This document shows positions 23,403 through 35,760 of a stretch of DNA of 64,000 nucleotides, in pieces (within the stretch, counting starts at the first letter, position 1; every line of letters begins with the position of its first letter). The DNA comes from Aplectana chamaeleonis. Its lineage: Eukaryota > Nematoda > Chromadorea > Rhabditida > Cosmocercidae. The DNA lies in assembly GCA_029168955.1 (NCBI GenBank), contig JAPDOI010000886.1, positions 1-64,000 of the forward strand, read 5' to 3'. Position numbers and translations under genes: made by a program. The notes below the pieces were generated by a model. That model saw only the letters and a list, made by a program, of their open reading frames with translations. It had not been told where the DNA came from and searched no databases.

Positions 23403-24622
23403 CAGGGATGCAGTGTAATTACGACTAATGGCCAACGAATTCAACGACTAACTGGCTTTTGGGTGTTACGACTAACGACCAATGTCTAACGAAATTTAAA
23501 ATATTTTCGTAAGCAATCCCAAAATTGCCACAGGGGAAAGTCAATAGTCATTCAAATCGCGCTTCCAACCCAAGTCCTACACGAGGATTGATACATATTG
23601 CACTGTTGGTTGTTCCCAGGTGAATGGTACAAAATGACCACAGCCTTCAGTATCTATTATTTCTAGTGACACTGCTTTTGCAGTTCCGAAACCCCAGCCA
23701 CCCTTCCCCATTTTGATTCCCAACCCAACGTCGCGCAAAGGTCCGGGGCAGCGCTTCTGTGTAAAGGTGTCTGTGTAGGTCAAAAGGACTCTATGTAGGC
23801 AGGCTCCTTCGGAACCAGTCCCTGAAATATTACCGGCTCCAGCGAAGTTTTTTCAATAGAGCGGAAAACTATCAGAGGTGATAATATGGAGCGGTGCCTG
23901 CAGGCCACAACTGTCTGACTAGTTTAACCATCCGATGATTGGATTGCAAAGGGAGCCGTCCTTCGATTTTCGTTTGCCATAAATTCGAGAAATGGGGTTT
24001 CTATAGAGTGGTGCTGGGACCTCCCAGTGGGTAGAAATTTACACTTGGGTGCAAAGAATTTTTTCCTTGACCTTTCCCCATCAAGGAACATGCTCTAAAC
24101 CACGCAAGCACTGGGCTCATGACGCCGAGCAAAAATAGCACTAGTGCAAAAGTCGAAAGTGCAAATCTCCTCGTGCTGTCACCATCGGATAGATTCCAAC
24201 CAACACTATATAGCGCAGAATAGCAAATTTTACACGGGAAAATAGCAAAGTTCAAAGATTTTCTCGGTTTCCCATATAATATTGCTTTTCTTACTGAAAA
24301 TGATGCGAAAAATCAATAAACACGTACTCTCGAATATTAGGCTTCCGTGCATATTTTTAATTTTGTATAATAGCTCTGGCAGTTTGAACTAGGTTCTCTA
24401 AAAATGAGTGATTTGTGTCTTCAATGGCCATGAATGTTTTGGAAAACATACATCTCCTCATGCCTTCCTGGTTTTCTGTTCATAAGGGCTTTTATTCGTC
24501 TCATCTGTGCTTGTTTTCAAAGCTTAGATTCTCAACGATCACGATTAACGACCAACGACTAACGAGGGTTTCAAGCGGTTGACTAACGACTAACGACCAC
24601 CAATGCAAAATTTTCATTACGC
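23403..24622. mobile_element. probable hAT-like element with CTAACGA word arms
   Basis: The left tip CAGGGATGCAGTGTAATTACG is followed by an array of ACGACTAACGACC-type words (23,420-23,500). A matching array lies at 24,534-24,600, followed by CATTACGCACATCC, the inverse of the hAT-like tip seen at 38.7 and 45.7 kb. The final bases of the right tip (expected CCTG) are lost and no 8-bp duplication is visible. The interior shows no transposase. Confidence 0.5.
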
Positions 24623-24631
24623 ACATCCAGG

Positions 24632-25572
24632 ATCCGATTTTTCGAATTTTCGTCGAAATTCGTTCGTTCGAAACTTTTGGAGCAACTGAAAAGTTCAAAA
24701 TTTTCGACAAATTTCGAAAATTCCAACGAGTTTCGGAAAAAATTTTAACCCATTCACGACCGCGTGTCCCACCGGTGGACACGCTTTTCAAAAATCGATT
24801 TCCGCCACAAGAAACTACTTTCGAACCCCATGTGATCCATGTCTTTACCTACCAAGACCTAAATAAAACCTCGTGGTCCATCAGTAGGTCAAATGCAACA
24901 ACATATTTAGAACTTCTAAATTTAGGTGGGCTGAAGTAGAGGAAAAACTGCTGTAAAGCAGCTCAAGAAGCACGTAGTGATTTCTTTTCCTTCTATTGCT
25001 AGAGGTTGTCTAGTACAAACCTATCGTTTGAAACTCGTTTACTTTTCTGAAAGCGTTGTAGCTCAGTCGACTCTGTTTGGTTTTGAGAAGTTGTTTCTCG
25101 GAGCAACTAGAGCGTTTGAAGCTAAGATTCTGACACTGTCCGACCATCGTTGCTAGCTACATAATGGACACAATAAAGAAGTTCCGAACACTCACCGCAT
25201 GTGGACGCTATTCAAGCCAGCGTGTCCCACCGGTGGGCACGTTATACGGTGACGCAATATTGCACGCGGTCCGAACGTGCAGCCACCCAAAATTGTGAGG
25301 GCGTGGTCGTGAATGGGTTAAATTTCGAAAGAAATCGAAATTCCTGGTCAGTTTCAAAATTCGTTCGTTCGATCTCCGAAATTTGCAGCCGAAAGTTTCC
25401 CTAAATTTCGATAGAATGCTTCGAAATTCTTTCGAACAATTTTTTCCATTTTTTCTTATTTCGCAAATTTTTTCAAACGAATATTTTTCGATTTTCGTTC
25501 TTTAACAGTTTTTCGAACGAAAATTTTTCGATTTTCGTTCGTTCGACATGTTTTTCGAAAAAGTGGTGCAAC
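24632..25572. mobile_element. TTCG-word element interrupted by a piggyBac-like insertion
   Basis: Arms rich in TTCGAA, TTTTCG and CGTTCGTTCG words lie at 24,632-24,745 and 25,322-25,560. The right end reads GTGCAACTATA (25,562-25,572), the same tip as the element at 28,735-29,279. The left TATAGTTG tip is not present, so the left end is truncated. Confidence 0.55.
24749..25317. mobile_element. piggyBac-like short element
   Basis: TTAA at 24,745-24,748 and 25,318-25,321 flank a 569-bp element with 13-bp terminal repeats CCCATTCACGACC and GGTCGTGAATGGG. Terminal CCC inside TTAA is the canonical piggyBac end. Subterminal palindromic motifs GTGTCCCACCGGTGG occur near both ends (24,764-24,778 and 25,221-25,235). 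No transposase frame, so it is non-autonomous. Confidence 0.88.
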
Positions 25573-26961
25573 TATAGCGTGGAGCACGGGGATTTTCGGG
25601 CGTTAAAATACCATAGCAGAAATTGTTTGCAGCAGGGGGACAGAGCCCAGAAGTCCGCGGCTGGTAGTCGGCGCCTTGGACCACTGTAAAGCTATTGTTA
25701 TATACTGTTGAACGGAAATGTGATACAGCGATCAAAACCATTTTCAGTGTTTCGACCTCATTCAGAAGAATGGCCTTTACTTATTCAATGATCATCTCTG
25801 ATCACCAGGTATACTGTTCCTGTGAGCAACCGGAAGGCAGCGGGTTAGATAAACATGACTGGATGAATTGATCCGAACTTGTAACTTCCGGTCTTTTGCA
25901 GCCGATGTGAGACGGTTCTGAATTAGTGTTTGACCTTTCCTGAAGCCGACTTATACTAGAAAGGTGCCCAGTCGAATATTGATACAAACCCAAAGCCTCT
26001 CAAGATGGAGCAGTCTGGGCATCATTATTCGATTAGGTGGGCGTGGAAAGTTCACGAAATATGGGGTGACGAGCTGATTAAACACCAAAACTTTCAGGGC
26101 GGACGCATCATGCTGACAATTCGAAGACCATATCAACGATCATCAAGGAGATTTTTTCAATGCTCGACGTCTCACGTGTACCCATAAATCAGACATGTTT
26201 TTTACTACATGCACCAGCTACGAATATCGTTAGTCCTAACCCCGTCGTAAAACTCTTATTTCATTAAAATTTCTGATCAACATCTAAACAAGTTCAACGA
26301 TCAACAAATACTTACTACTTGTTCATTCAAAATAACTGAAGCAGACTATTTAAATACTATAACAACTTGGCAAGATATTTGCTCATCTATATTACTGAAG
26401 AATTTTCCAATGAGTAAAACGCTTCTCGTGCAATCTCAGAAGCAGAACAGCGTCGAAAAACGGGCTCCAGAAGCAACTTTATAACGATCATTAATACAGA
26501 ATCTGATCTGCTAAAAACGGAATAACCTATATGGAATCGGATGAACCCTGTACAAAATAAAGTGCAAGCATGAGTTGAGCGGAAGGATTTCCGATGATAA
26601 GCCCCGATTATCTTGTCCATTTCAAATTATCTCTTTACTGAGTAAAGCTATGCTCATTGCACAACACAATCGCCTCGTAGCCAGATTCGGTAACTGTTCC
26701 TCAATTCTCGCATGTGACCATAACTCCAATTGCTACGGTAGGTCATTTTGGATTCCAGAGGTCGTCTTCCTAAAATGCTCTATCGCTGGAGTCCTCGGAT
26801 CCCTATGGCAATAACACAAGCGTTTTTATCGCGAACAGCTGTGAACGGAAATTGCGAAAAAACCGCTCTATTTAGGTACCAAATTCTCAACTTTCTTGTC
26901 TTTTAATGGTGGGCAGGTCAGCGAGATAGTCGGCATTTGATGATCTCTAATTAATTAAATC
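25573..26961. other. no gene seen
   Basis: Only short frames of 60-80 codons on both strands and no shared repeat. Unique-looking sequence. Confidence 0.35.
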
Positions 26962-27475
26962 GGCTGGCAGTGAATTTCACGATGAAAATGTGTACTCAGT
27001 TAGTCAAAAACTAGTGAATGGGTATTGAGGAACTTTCATTGCTCAACGTTGACGTCGAAAGAACTTCCCTCTGAAAACGAGCCAGAAACGACTGCTCAAA
27101 AAGCCCGAAGTTGCGATCTTCATGAGCGGCGCTGTGCACTAAAGCGCAACACACGCCCAAAACCGATGTTAACAAATGAATACTCGAGCCTTCCTTAGAT
27201 GATTTTCGCTATGGTTTCGATCAATAACCCCGTTTTTCCCTTCATTCTCAAATTCTTCATCGTGACCAGGTCTGCATACATCGGGTGCAAAAGACGGAAG
27301 TTACAAGCCTCGGACAACCTGTCCACCATGTTTCTTTAGCTCAATCTTTGAGGGGCCATAATCCCATTTCCAGAGGTTCTGTACGATTTCAGAGACATCA
27401 TTGAATCAGCATGGACCGCGTTTTCAATATAGGCGGAAAACAGAAAATCAACATTCGTGAATTTCACTGCTTTAA
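26962..27475. mobile_element. TTAA-type short element, family 4, copy 1
   Basis: The left tip GGCAGTGAATTTCACGATGAA and right tip CGTGAATTTCACTGCTTTAA are inverted repeats. The interior shares AACAAATGAATGCTCGAG-like, TACAAGCCTCGGAC and GATTTCAGAGACAT blocks with 57,915-58,408. Confidence 0.75.
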
Positions 27476-28526
27476 CTCGTCCACTTCTGGATCAATACAG
27501 AAGTAACCGTTATATCTTCTTTGGTCAATCGAATTTTTCTTGTGTTCCTAGTTTTTTACCATTATTTCTGAATTTACTAACAGAGACCTTCGATTCATGT
27601 GGTCAGGTAGAATTGATTTTCATTTCTGAGCGTTTATGCTACTGCCTAACGATACTGGATGTTGCCTAATATATTCTTCTGATGTCGATTGAGCCCACTG
27701 CTACTTATCACAGCTAACGAGAAATTGTAAGCTGCCTAGCGGAGAAATAGTCCTGGCCAAAAAACTATTTCACTGAAGTATGACGTTCTAGTGCAAAATC
27801 TCTGGACTGCAGTTTTTGCAAATTGAGTCAACCTTGTGATTTCGCTAACGCATGGTTACATGTGAAAATTCAGAAACGAAAATCATTGTGAGCAATGCCT
27901 TTAGAGTTTTGTAAACGTACACGATGAAAACCACACTTGGCTTGGACGTCTGTGTTGTTATATCCCTATTCACTAAAGTTTGCAAAAGTTCCTTCTAAAA
28001 CGTCAACATTTCAAGAAAAACCCGTTTGAACAAAGCTCACGACTAATTTGGTAATTTCCCGCCGACGTCAACTGGGATAGTTGCGCGAAGGAACGCTGAG
28101 CACGAATCTGATTCCCATTTTCGGATTTTGATGGGATTTTCCTTGATAAGAACAGACAACTTTGCAGGTCAAAGTTCCTGAGTCCGCCGAAAGTTCTTCA
28201 TGAGGTTCATTAGGGCATTACAGATACTTTAAGTTGGATTGAAGCACGGGGCAGTCTTAACCCATTCGCTGTTACTTAGAAAAATTTTTTTAACATCGAG
28301 GGACAAACGCTTATTTACCTGTGATCAGCATGCCCGAAATTTTGCGAAAGGCCGTGTCTCAAAGCACGCAGTGAGGGTTGAAATACTCTTCCAAATCTGA
28401 AACACACCAGTAGAGAATCTGAGTGATAAATTCATCACGAGCCTTTCTCAATTCTCTGTAAGGAGCGACATACTCTCTCAGGTGGGGTGGAGGAAGTGGA
28501 AGCGGAGTATTGGTTGTGTAACGTCG
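27476..28526. other. no gene seen
   Basis: Contains the dispersed word GCTGAGCACGAATCTGA (about 28,096-28,112). No exon or element end found. Confidence 0.35.
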
Positions 28527-28671
28527 GCATGGTATCGTGAAGAGACTTCGCGTTCACTGGTGAAGCGTTGGCGCAAACTCAGGTGCCATGTGTGCTATAA
28601 CATAGGTGCACCGAGATGGCGCCAGCGCTTCAACAGTGCAGTACGCGAAAGTCTCTTCCGATCCAGCATAC
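28527..28671. repeat. small foldback element, copy 2
   Basis: Left arm GGCATGGTATCGTGAAGAGA through GTTGGCGCAAACTCAGGTG, loop GTGCTATAACATAGGTGC, and a right arm ending CTCTTCCGATCCAGCAT. Same structure and sequence as 6,254-6,392. Confidence 0.8.
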
Positions 28672-28734
28672 TGCCAACGTTATAAGAAAGCCTGCTCCGA
28701 TCAAAGTGGTTTCCAGCGCACTACGTGTCCACAC

Positions 28735-29279
28735 TATAGTTGTTCAATGTCAGAAAAGAATTTCAGAACGAACGAAAATTCGAAAAATTTTGAGTTCGAA
28801 GAAATTTCGCAAACAAACGAATTTCGATAAGACTTGGCAGGCAGTTTTCTGAGGTCAGAACAGACACGAAATTTGAAACGCTAATCGCAATTTCGATTTT
28901 TTTTTTTTTTGAAAATTGCTGTATTTTTTCTCGAGGAAATTCGTCGGAAGAATTTCGAATCTTTCTTCGAAATTTGTCGGAAATTATCGCGAAATTTATA
29001 TTTTAAATTTGTTCGAAAGTATTCCGAACGAGCGAACTACGAAAAGAATTTCGAAAAATCGGATTTCGAACGAACGAAATTTGAAAAAATCTCTCGTTCG
29101 ACGAAATTTCAGACGAAACGAAATTTGAAAAAAATTTCATTCAGGCATTGAATGAACTCAAACGACAAGACAATTTGAACAGAGGCCCTCTTTCATTCGA
29201 CGAAATTTCGAACCAACGAAAAAATTTCAAAAAATCTCTGGAAAATTTTCGAAAATTTCGTTCGTGAAGTACAACTATA
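28735..29279. mobile_element. hAT-like element with CGAACGAA word interior
   Basis: The perfect 8-bp duplication GTCCACAC occurs at 28,727-28,734 and 29,280-29,287. Ends are TATAGTTGT and ACAACTATA. The 545-bp interior is almost entirely iterated GAACGAACGAAATTTC-type words in both orientations and has a T-run at 28,899-28,910. No transposase. An 8-bp duplication is typical of hAT insertion; the superfamily is inferred from that. Confidence 0.75.
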
Positions 29280-29312
29280 GTCCACACCTGTCACCCACGG
29301 AAACGATTAGCC

Positions 29313-29363
29313 ATGGAGGCGCACCGGTTTCGGCCGTATTTGGAAATTCGCCTTGGAGCCTCT
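29313..29363 (+). CDS. possible short first exon
   Basis: ATG in a good context (GCCATGG) opens MEAHRFRPYLEIRLGAS and is followed directly by GTAAGTG, a strong donor, at phase 0. It lies just right of the hAT-like target duplication and just left of the split TTAA element with the BEL/Pao insertion. Any downstream exon would therefore be more than 7 kb away, possibly the candidate exons at 37.4 kb. Only 17 codons, so the evidence is thin. Confidence 0.2.
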
Positions 29364-29395
29364 GTAAGTGTTAAGACCCACTGAATTGATTAGTC

Positions 29396-29434
29396 GTAAG
29401 GCACGATTATCTTCGATTTCTAGGTTAATGGCTG
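29396..29434. mobile_element. left remnant of a family-3 TTAA element
   Basis: AAGGCACGATTATCTTCGATTT resembles the left end of family 3 and stops at GGCTG, where the BEL/Pao element begins. The element continues after 36,273. Confidence 0.65.
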
Positions 29435-29707
29435 TGTAGAAGCCCGCTTCTGGGCTTTGCTGCTGTATCGAGGCCGTCGAGGGGAAGCGATTTATTCACA
29501 AGTGAAGTATGCACACCGAGCTAACAACCCTGTATAGGGTAGCGTTCATTATCAATATCACACAATAACAAAAACATAAATGATCACGCATTATCACATT
29601 CAAGTTGTTTGTTCTTCCGTGATATCGCTTCATTGTGAAGGAGCCCGGTCTTGCCCCCGAGTCTCCCTAGGTCTTCTCCTTGTTGTTCTCGCGATAGTCC
29701 CGCGATA
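29435..29707 (-). repeat. BEL/Pao 3' LTR
   Basis: Begins TGTAGAAGCCCG and ends CGCGATA as read on plus. It aligns with the other LTR apart from several 1-5 bp indels and substitutions, for example an extra CCCCGA block near 29,655. Those differences indicate an old insertion. Confidence 0.93.
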
Positions 29708-31300
29708 CTCTGGCGGGACTTTTGATGGGGTACGCAATCTTTTCTTCTTTCGCAACTTCGCGCAGCTTACTTTCCATTGTCCTCTGTTGGTTGAGGAGCT
29801 GTTTCCCGATCGCTCCGATCGAGATCTTTTCTCAAAGTTGTATCGTGGTGGAGGTTTGCACTCCGTTGAAGTCAGAAAGAGCATCGTCTTGCCGACCTTC
29901 TTCCTAACTCCCGAGGTGGTATGAGGGAGGTTGATCATCATCTTGCTTATTACTCTCTTCCTTTGAGCTGTTGATCTTGAGGCTCTAACTTCGCTGTGGT
30001 CGAGTTGATTGCTGTGAATTCTTCCCATACTCCATGCATTTCTCGGTAGGTTGGGGTCCATCAAAAATGAACGACTTGTCCGATCTTTGGGCTTTTCGAA
30101 GTTGACTTTCCTTGTTTAAGAGATTTTTTGGTGAAATGCTCTCAGTTTCCTGCATCAGGTAGTTCAGATGCCACACCTTCCAGAGATTTTCTTGTCAACT
30201 GACAAAGAGCTTTCGCAAAGCTTCCACTGCTTGATATCTCGTTCCTGGTAGGAGAAATGAGATCCTCGAGGCAGGCGCGTAGTCAGGATCCTGCTGCGTA
30301 GCTTCATATTACCGCAGTTCCAACGGGTAGGTTAGACAAATATCTTTTGAATGAAGTCTATGGGCCTAATTGTAGGTGATTCTTCACTCCCTGTCACGCT
30401 TCAACAACGTACAGTCAAAGGACGGCTGTTAATGACAGGCTTCAATTTCGGTTAGAAGTGTCGTAGTGGTTTCTGAAGTTTAACTTTTTGCATCCGACGG
30501 CTTTGTACATGGCGTTCTTCACGAGATTTGAATGTAGCCTTTCGTAAAATCCGCCTTTCAAGGGGCGTACGGCGTGATATACTTCCACTCGATTCCTTGT
30601 TGCATACCAAATCGCTTTAGTTCACTGGTTTTCCATCCATTCCTTGTAAGCTTCCGCAAGTATATCTTGGCCGAGCTTGAATGACGGGGGCGTTGTCGCA
30701 GGTTATGCTCTCTGGAGTGCCTCTTCTGGCAACGCGAATCTTCTTAGGCGTTAATCACCGGTAAGATGTGTACTCGCGTCTGCTTGGCAACAATTCCAGG
30801 TGAGATTAGTCTTGTCACAGCGCATGTGAAGATTGGAACCATACGCCCCCTTCGAGGTGCTATCAGAAGCTTCTGGGCTGGTTTCTTTGAGATGTAGAGG
30901 ACCAAACATGCTCCATGCCGACATGGAAGAAAATGGCCTGCTTTCTGATTTACTCTCCTGGATGGCAGATTCTTTGCCTCAGGGTAGCGGAACGGCAGGC
31001 TGTTGAACTTCAACATGGAATACAACCTCGTACTTCGCCATTTTTCACTTCTGTTTACGCAATCGCGGAATCCAGAAGTGCTGTCAGGACGTTTGCCATG
31101 GTATGTGCAACAGAACAGTGGTATTGACCATGTGCCTTTTTGAATCACTAATTTCGCGAAATCCGTACTCCTGGAGCTAAAGTATCACAGAGCAGTTTTG
31201 CGCTCTTCGATAGATTCACTCTTGCCTAGCCGTCCATAGCATCTGTAGATTCCATCATCATCCTTTTTTTGATATTTAGGTGATTATATTCGTTGTATGC
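29708..31300 (-). pseudogene. BEL/Pao integrase region, broken
   Basis: The minus frame at 30,744-31,148 contains FTCAVTRL (about 30,808-30,831), the integrase core segment following the first catalytic aspartate in BEL/Pao, and RRVNQKAGHF upstream. The minus frame at 29,630-30,064 begins DPNLPRNAWSMGRI, the integrase C-terminal block just before the 3' LTR. Stops and frameshifts separate the segments and the complete DDE triad cannot be read in one frame. Confidence 0.85.
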
Positions 31301-33450
31301 CAAAATGATTTTCTTGAATCGTTAAGCTGATGGATTTTCCAGAATGAATTTTCTCGCTTGTTGGATGTTTCCGGACTTCAACTGTTCTGTTCCCTTTGGG
31401 CTAGCATTTCCGGGATTATCGTCTCCAGCCGCCGTTTTGTACGTTCCGGAAGTACTCTTGATACATTCGCGATGAAGCGTAGAACGATATGCAGCCGTGG
31501 TTTTCAGGAAAGCTTGGCCATACAAAGTTGAGAATCGAGCTAAGATTGAACAGTATCGATGGAGTATCTTCTCGATTCACTGACAGAACATTTCTATGGA
31601 TTGCTTCTTGTTCCCTCCAAGTTTAGCAGAAAGGGTTGATTTTCAGCTGGCCAATGAGTGGCCTGCTGGGACAGTCGAATCAGGGCCTTTCCACCAGATG
31701 CTTTGTTGAAATTCCTTCGCCTTTAATTGCTCCTCTAGTTCCAACAACATCTGCAGGATTTTCCTATCCCAGTGCTTATGTATCCGAATTTCGTCACTAG
31801 TCCCCTTTCTTGGAGATTCTCGACAATCGCTTTGACTTCTTTCAAGTCATGTTAGAAACGAGGCGCTCCAACGTTCTTATCTGGCGCAATTTTTTGCTTC
31901 AACCATTGCAAGAAACTATTTGAGAGTCTGCTTGAAGATTTGTATTGCATTAATCTTGGATGGTTTGCTGGAGTTCTTTCAATAATCGTCACCGCAAGCC
32001 TTGCTGCCATTGTAATAGCGTTCATTTCGAGGTTTTGGAATGGTGCTATTTTCTGTTCTTTTTTGGAAGTCTTGACTTGACCATGAGGAGGTTAACTCTT
32101 CCATCATAGAACCCGAGATATGCTACGGAACACATGGCAGTTTACTAGCATCTGCAGAAAAGAATCAAGCTATGGCTAGCTGACTTGTCCGGGCCATTAT
32201 TTTCTTGGTAGTTTTTATTTCAACATTTCCAGTTTCCAATAGAATATCGTACCACTTTTGGGCATCTGCGGCTGTCAGTTGTGTGTCCCAGTCGTAATCC
32301 TTCGTCCAAAGGTACTGGAAGAACTGTATTTGGTTTTAACATGAGAGGAGTTAGCCATCCCATGGGGATCGTATACTGAAGCTATTGAACTCAAAGAATT
32401 GCTCTTTTTGTCGTGTTTGTTGTGTCTCAGCTGATGGTTTGTTGACTAGTAGTATGTCTTACTGTGGGTTTTCCATCGAGATCCCGAGTACGCTTCGGAT
32501 TTGCTTCTCCTGTGACATATCCTTATGAGTTGATTTGGGAGTTGAAGTTGGGGTCGTTCAAGAAGTGAATTCTCTTAGGTTCATGTTCCCAGCTCTTCAA
32601 AGATTTTCTTCGAAGTCTGGTATTTCTTCAAGGCTTCCTGTGTGCTTTCAGCGCTGAAAGAATAGGTTGTGGTCGTGACGTAGAGGTTGGTATTTATCTC
32701 CTCCAGAAATCCAGGTTCTTCTTTTGCTGAGTTTAGGTGAAATCGTATTGTTGCTGCCAGAAGGAATGGTGATGCATTGAAGTTCCGAAGGTGATCTCTG
32801 GTGAAGCGATAGACCACTGTGTTGTCCTTCGTAGGTGGTTTTGAAACGTCTCTCACCCACCCAGACATCTGGTCGCGTCACGATCTTCTTCCTGGAGCCG
32901 CACTTGGAAGAAAGGCTTTTTCCACATCCACGGATGTTACTTCTATTCCTTCCAGGGATTTCAAAAACGCAGCATCATTCCAATGAGTTTCGGCGGTATG
33001 AGAGGGCCTTGGTGAAAGAACGTCGTTGAGGCTCGGTTTGCTCTCTAATAATGCGCCGATGCGTCGAAGACTATTCTTTTTGGTGTCGTCTTCTTTTCCA
33101 GAGTGTGATGACAGCATGATGCGGTAGATAGTGAATTATCTTGCCTTTGACCGTCTTCCCGAACTTCTGGAGCTTCTTCCAGAATGCCCTTTGCGAGTTG
33201 ATCCTTGAAGAGATTTGATCGTATTCCTCAAGGAGCAACGGGAGTTGTTTTGGCATAAAGTGCAGAAAGAGTCCTTGCAGTCTCAAGGCTTCGGCTATTT
33301 GTCTGTTATCTGGAAGATGTTCATGATTGTCCTTCCATGGCAGTCGGACGTGATATCCATCTGGCCTTTTTGACGATCGTTTCGTTAAAGCTGCTTCCAG
33401 CACTGCCTCGTTGATTTGCTGTTGTCTCCAGGTGATGGGGTCCAGTGATA
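31301..33450 (-). pseudogene. BEL/Pao reverse transcriptase / RNase H region, broken
   Basis: RPDGYHVRLPWK (about 33,325-33,365) and a following pre-RT segment ending IIHYLPHHAVIT mark the N-terminal side. KPSLNDVLSPRPS (about 32,990-33,030) and NASPFLLAATIRFHLN (about 32,735-32,782) are RT palm blocks specific to BEL/Pao. The catalytic YVDD-type motif is reduced to NLYVTTTT (about 32,665-32,690) by frameshift, so the enzyme cannot be functional. RNase H sequence should lie at about 31,700-32,300 but is too decayed to delimit. Confidence 0.88.
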
Positions 33451-35760
33451 GCTCCTCTGTTCCTGATGACTCAAAGGTAAGGGAATCTGTTCCCCCATTT
33501 GCTTTTGCTATCTTCGTCTTTGGGCATAGTTAGCTTCTTGAACGTGAGCGTTGGTTTGCGTCACATCAGACTCCTCTTTCCAGACGTCATGTATCCGGAA
33601 TGAGGTTGAAATCAGATGGAGGCCTGAAGGAAACTTCATAATCCCATCTTTTATGACTTGCCAGAGTTGAAGTCGCAGCCAAGTAAAAATCTGAGGATCT
33701 GTTGCCTTTGCTGGCAACAGTGAGGAGCCGAATTCCGTTCTCTCTCCTGATGAAAGTTTATATCCTCCCATGTCACTTAGTATGGTGTCGCTACATGACT
33801 GAGTTATGACGTCGCTCTTATAGAGCTTTGAACTCCAAGATGCGTCCTTGAATGTCTTTGAGCTTGACTGATACAGATGTCGTGATATGTTTCTCTTGTT
33901 TCCTGTTGGATCCAAAAAGTGTTCAGGCGAAGAAGTTCACGTCCTACACGCGGCAGCTGTAGATCATCCACTATGGATGAGTGTATGAATGACAATTCTG
34001 GAACCGGTATTCCAAGAAGAATCCTTTGTATTCTGTGACTTGATCGGACCGATTATTTAGTGCTGATCCAGTGAGAAGCTGAGCCTCTTTGCGTAGATTG
34101 CTTGCTGATCTGCATCACGGCTTGACTGTTCTGTACTGGAAATGAGACTTCGTTGTCATCGGGATGACTTGAAACGAAGGTTTGCGTTGTGGGTCTAGCT
34201 TGCCTTGAGGTTGTGTAACTTTGTGGCCTTGGATTGTTGTCTTCCGGTTTGGTTGTGTCCAGGAGAACGTTGAGTGATTGTGCAACAGAAGTGTGGTGTT
34301 TCTGTCCACATATTCTGCATCCTCGCTTGCTACAAGCTTCGGCATTGTGATCCGAACGTCCGGCAGTTCCTGCAAAGCCTGTTACGATTGAAGAATGCTG
34401 TTCTTTGACTGAGGGGTGTCGTCGGGCAGCTCGACCGAACGGTGAGAGGCCTGCTTGCAGTAAAGAGGCATTTTCAGGAGGAGCTGAAACTGTCAGTCTG
34501 TTTCTTGCTCCAAGAGTTCATAGTGACTGCGTTTTCAGTGATCGTGTTGCGACTGGTACTGCCTGATGATGCGTGGGCTTCTTCGATAATCTGCTTTCTT
34601 AGTGATGATGTCGTCCACTTCCAGAGTAGAACTTGTCTCCAGCTCCAATCCTTAGAATTCCTGAGCTCTGATTTCTTCTCTAAAATTTTCCAGTTGGATT
34701 CGCCTCATTTGAATTTTCTGGAAGATTTGCGTGAGCAATTGCCCCTCTGGTTCACGTCTTCTTCTTTTGTTTGCCAACTGAGCCATGGATGTCAGCGATT
34801 TTGATCCAGAAGAGCTTTCCGTTGCTGACGAGTGGACGGTCCCTCTGCCTTCTGAGAGTTCTCCAGCCTTCCTATAGAAAGGGATTGATCAATGATGGTA
34901 TCATTGTTGCCATAGCGCTTCTGCAGCCATTGAACGGCTTCCATGTAGTTAGCTTCCGTGATTTGAAAACGCGAAATGGCTTCCTTCACATCACTCCTGG
35001 AGTGCCTTGATCAGAGATAATTGAAATTTCATCAAAGGGAGAGGTATCGGTTGATCGTGAACGCATTGGTTCTGAAGATTTGCCAGAAGTTCGTCCCATT
35101 CCCAGCTTTCTTCCAGAAAAGTTGGGGACTGGCAGTGTTGGGAGCAGTGATTGTCGCCTTGTGAAATCAGTTGTTTGGATCACTGGTGGTCTCCCATTCG
35201 CTGGAGTGTGACTTCGACTCCAACTTCGTGTTCTAGCAGATCCAGCTTCAGTCTCAGCTTTCTCCACATCACTTCATCTGTTGAGAGCTGGTACTCTTGA
35301 ATATCCTCAAGTCCAGTAGAGCGTTTGTCTTCTTCTGGAGTCCCTCATATCCAAGCTCGAGCTTATCCATCGCTTCTTCCATCGAAATCATGGCTGCGTC
35401 AAAGCACTCGTATTGACTGCTTAACTTTAAGTAGCTGGTGCCTCTAACTGCTCTCTCGTGGAAGACGTGACCCGTCCGCCTCTGATTGTTCGATGACATC
35501 CGAAGCATCGCTCACCGCTCTCGTGAGTAGATCTGCTTTGACCTGGATTACTCTCGCCTTTATGAGTCCTCAACGACAGGGCACCACCTCGTGAAGTGCG
35601 AGATTCTTCAACGCGTTGGATCCGTGCGGTCAGCTTTGGAGCACTGTTAACAGCTCTCATTGTGTGAGCCGATTTTGGAGTACTGAGACACCCTCTTCGC
35701 TTTAGTGAGTCCTCAACAACATAGCAGTAAACAGAGGGTGACACACGGAGCGATGGACAA
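33451..35760 (-). pseudogene. BEL/Pao gag and protease region, broken
   Basis: LPTLPVPNFSG (about 35,100-35,135) is the start of the DUF1759-type gag segment of BEL/Pao, and QITEANYMEAVQWLQKRYG (about 34,905-34,965) is its continuation in another frame. CRICGQKHH (about 34,300-34,327) is a zinc knuckle in a frame other than the longest one. KFPSGLHLIS (about 33,613-33,642) is the conserved segment after the protease. Gag, nucleocapsid and protease are all present in order but split over three frames. Confidence 0.85.

Noticed and set aside
25052..25130. tRNA-like A-box word GTAGCTCAGTCG
   Set aside because: No matching B box or cloverleaf can be built, and it is inside the piggyBac-like element.
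24525..29280. Regular word arrays resembling CRISPR or telomeric repeats
   Set aside because: No unique equal-length spacers and no fixed repeat. The words belong to transposon arms bounded by target duplications.
29580..30064. Plus and minus frames at the left LTR
   Set aside because: The plus frames are shadows. The minus frame is the BEL/Pao integrase tail running into the LTR and is annotated as such.
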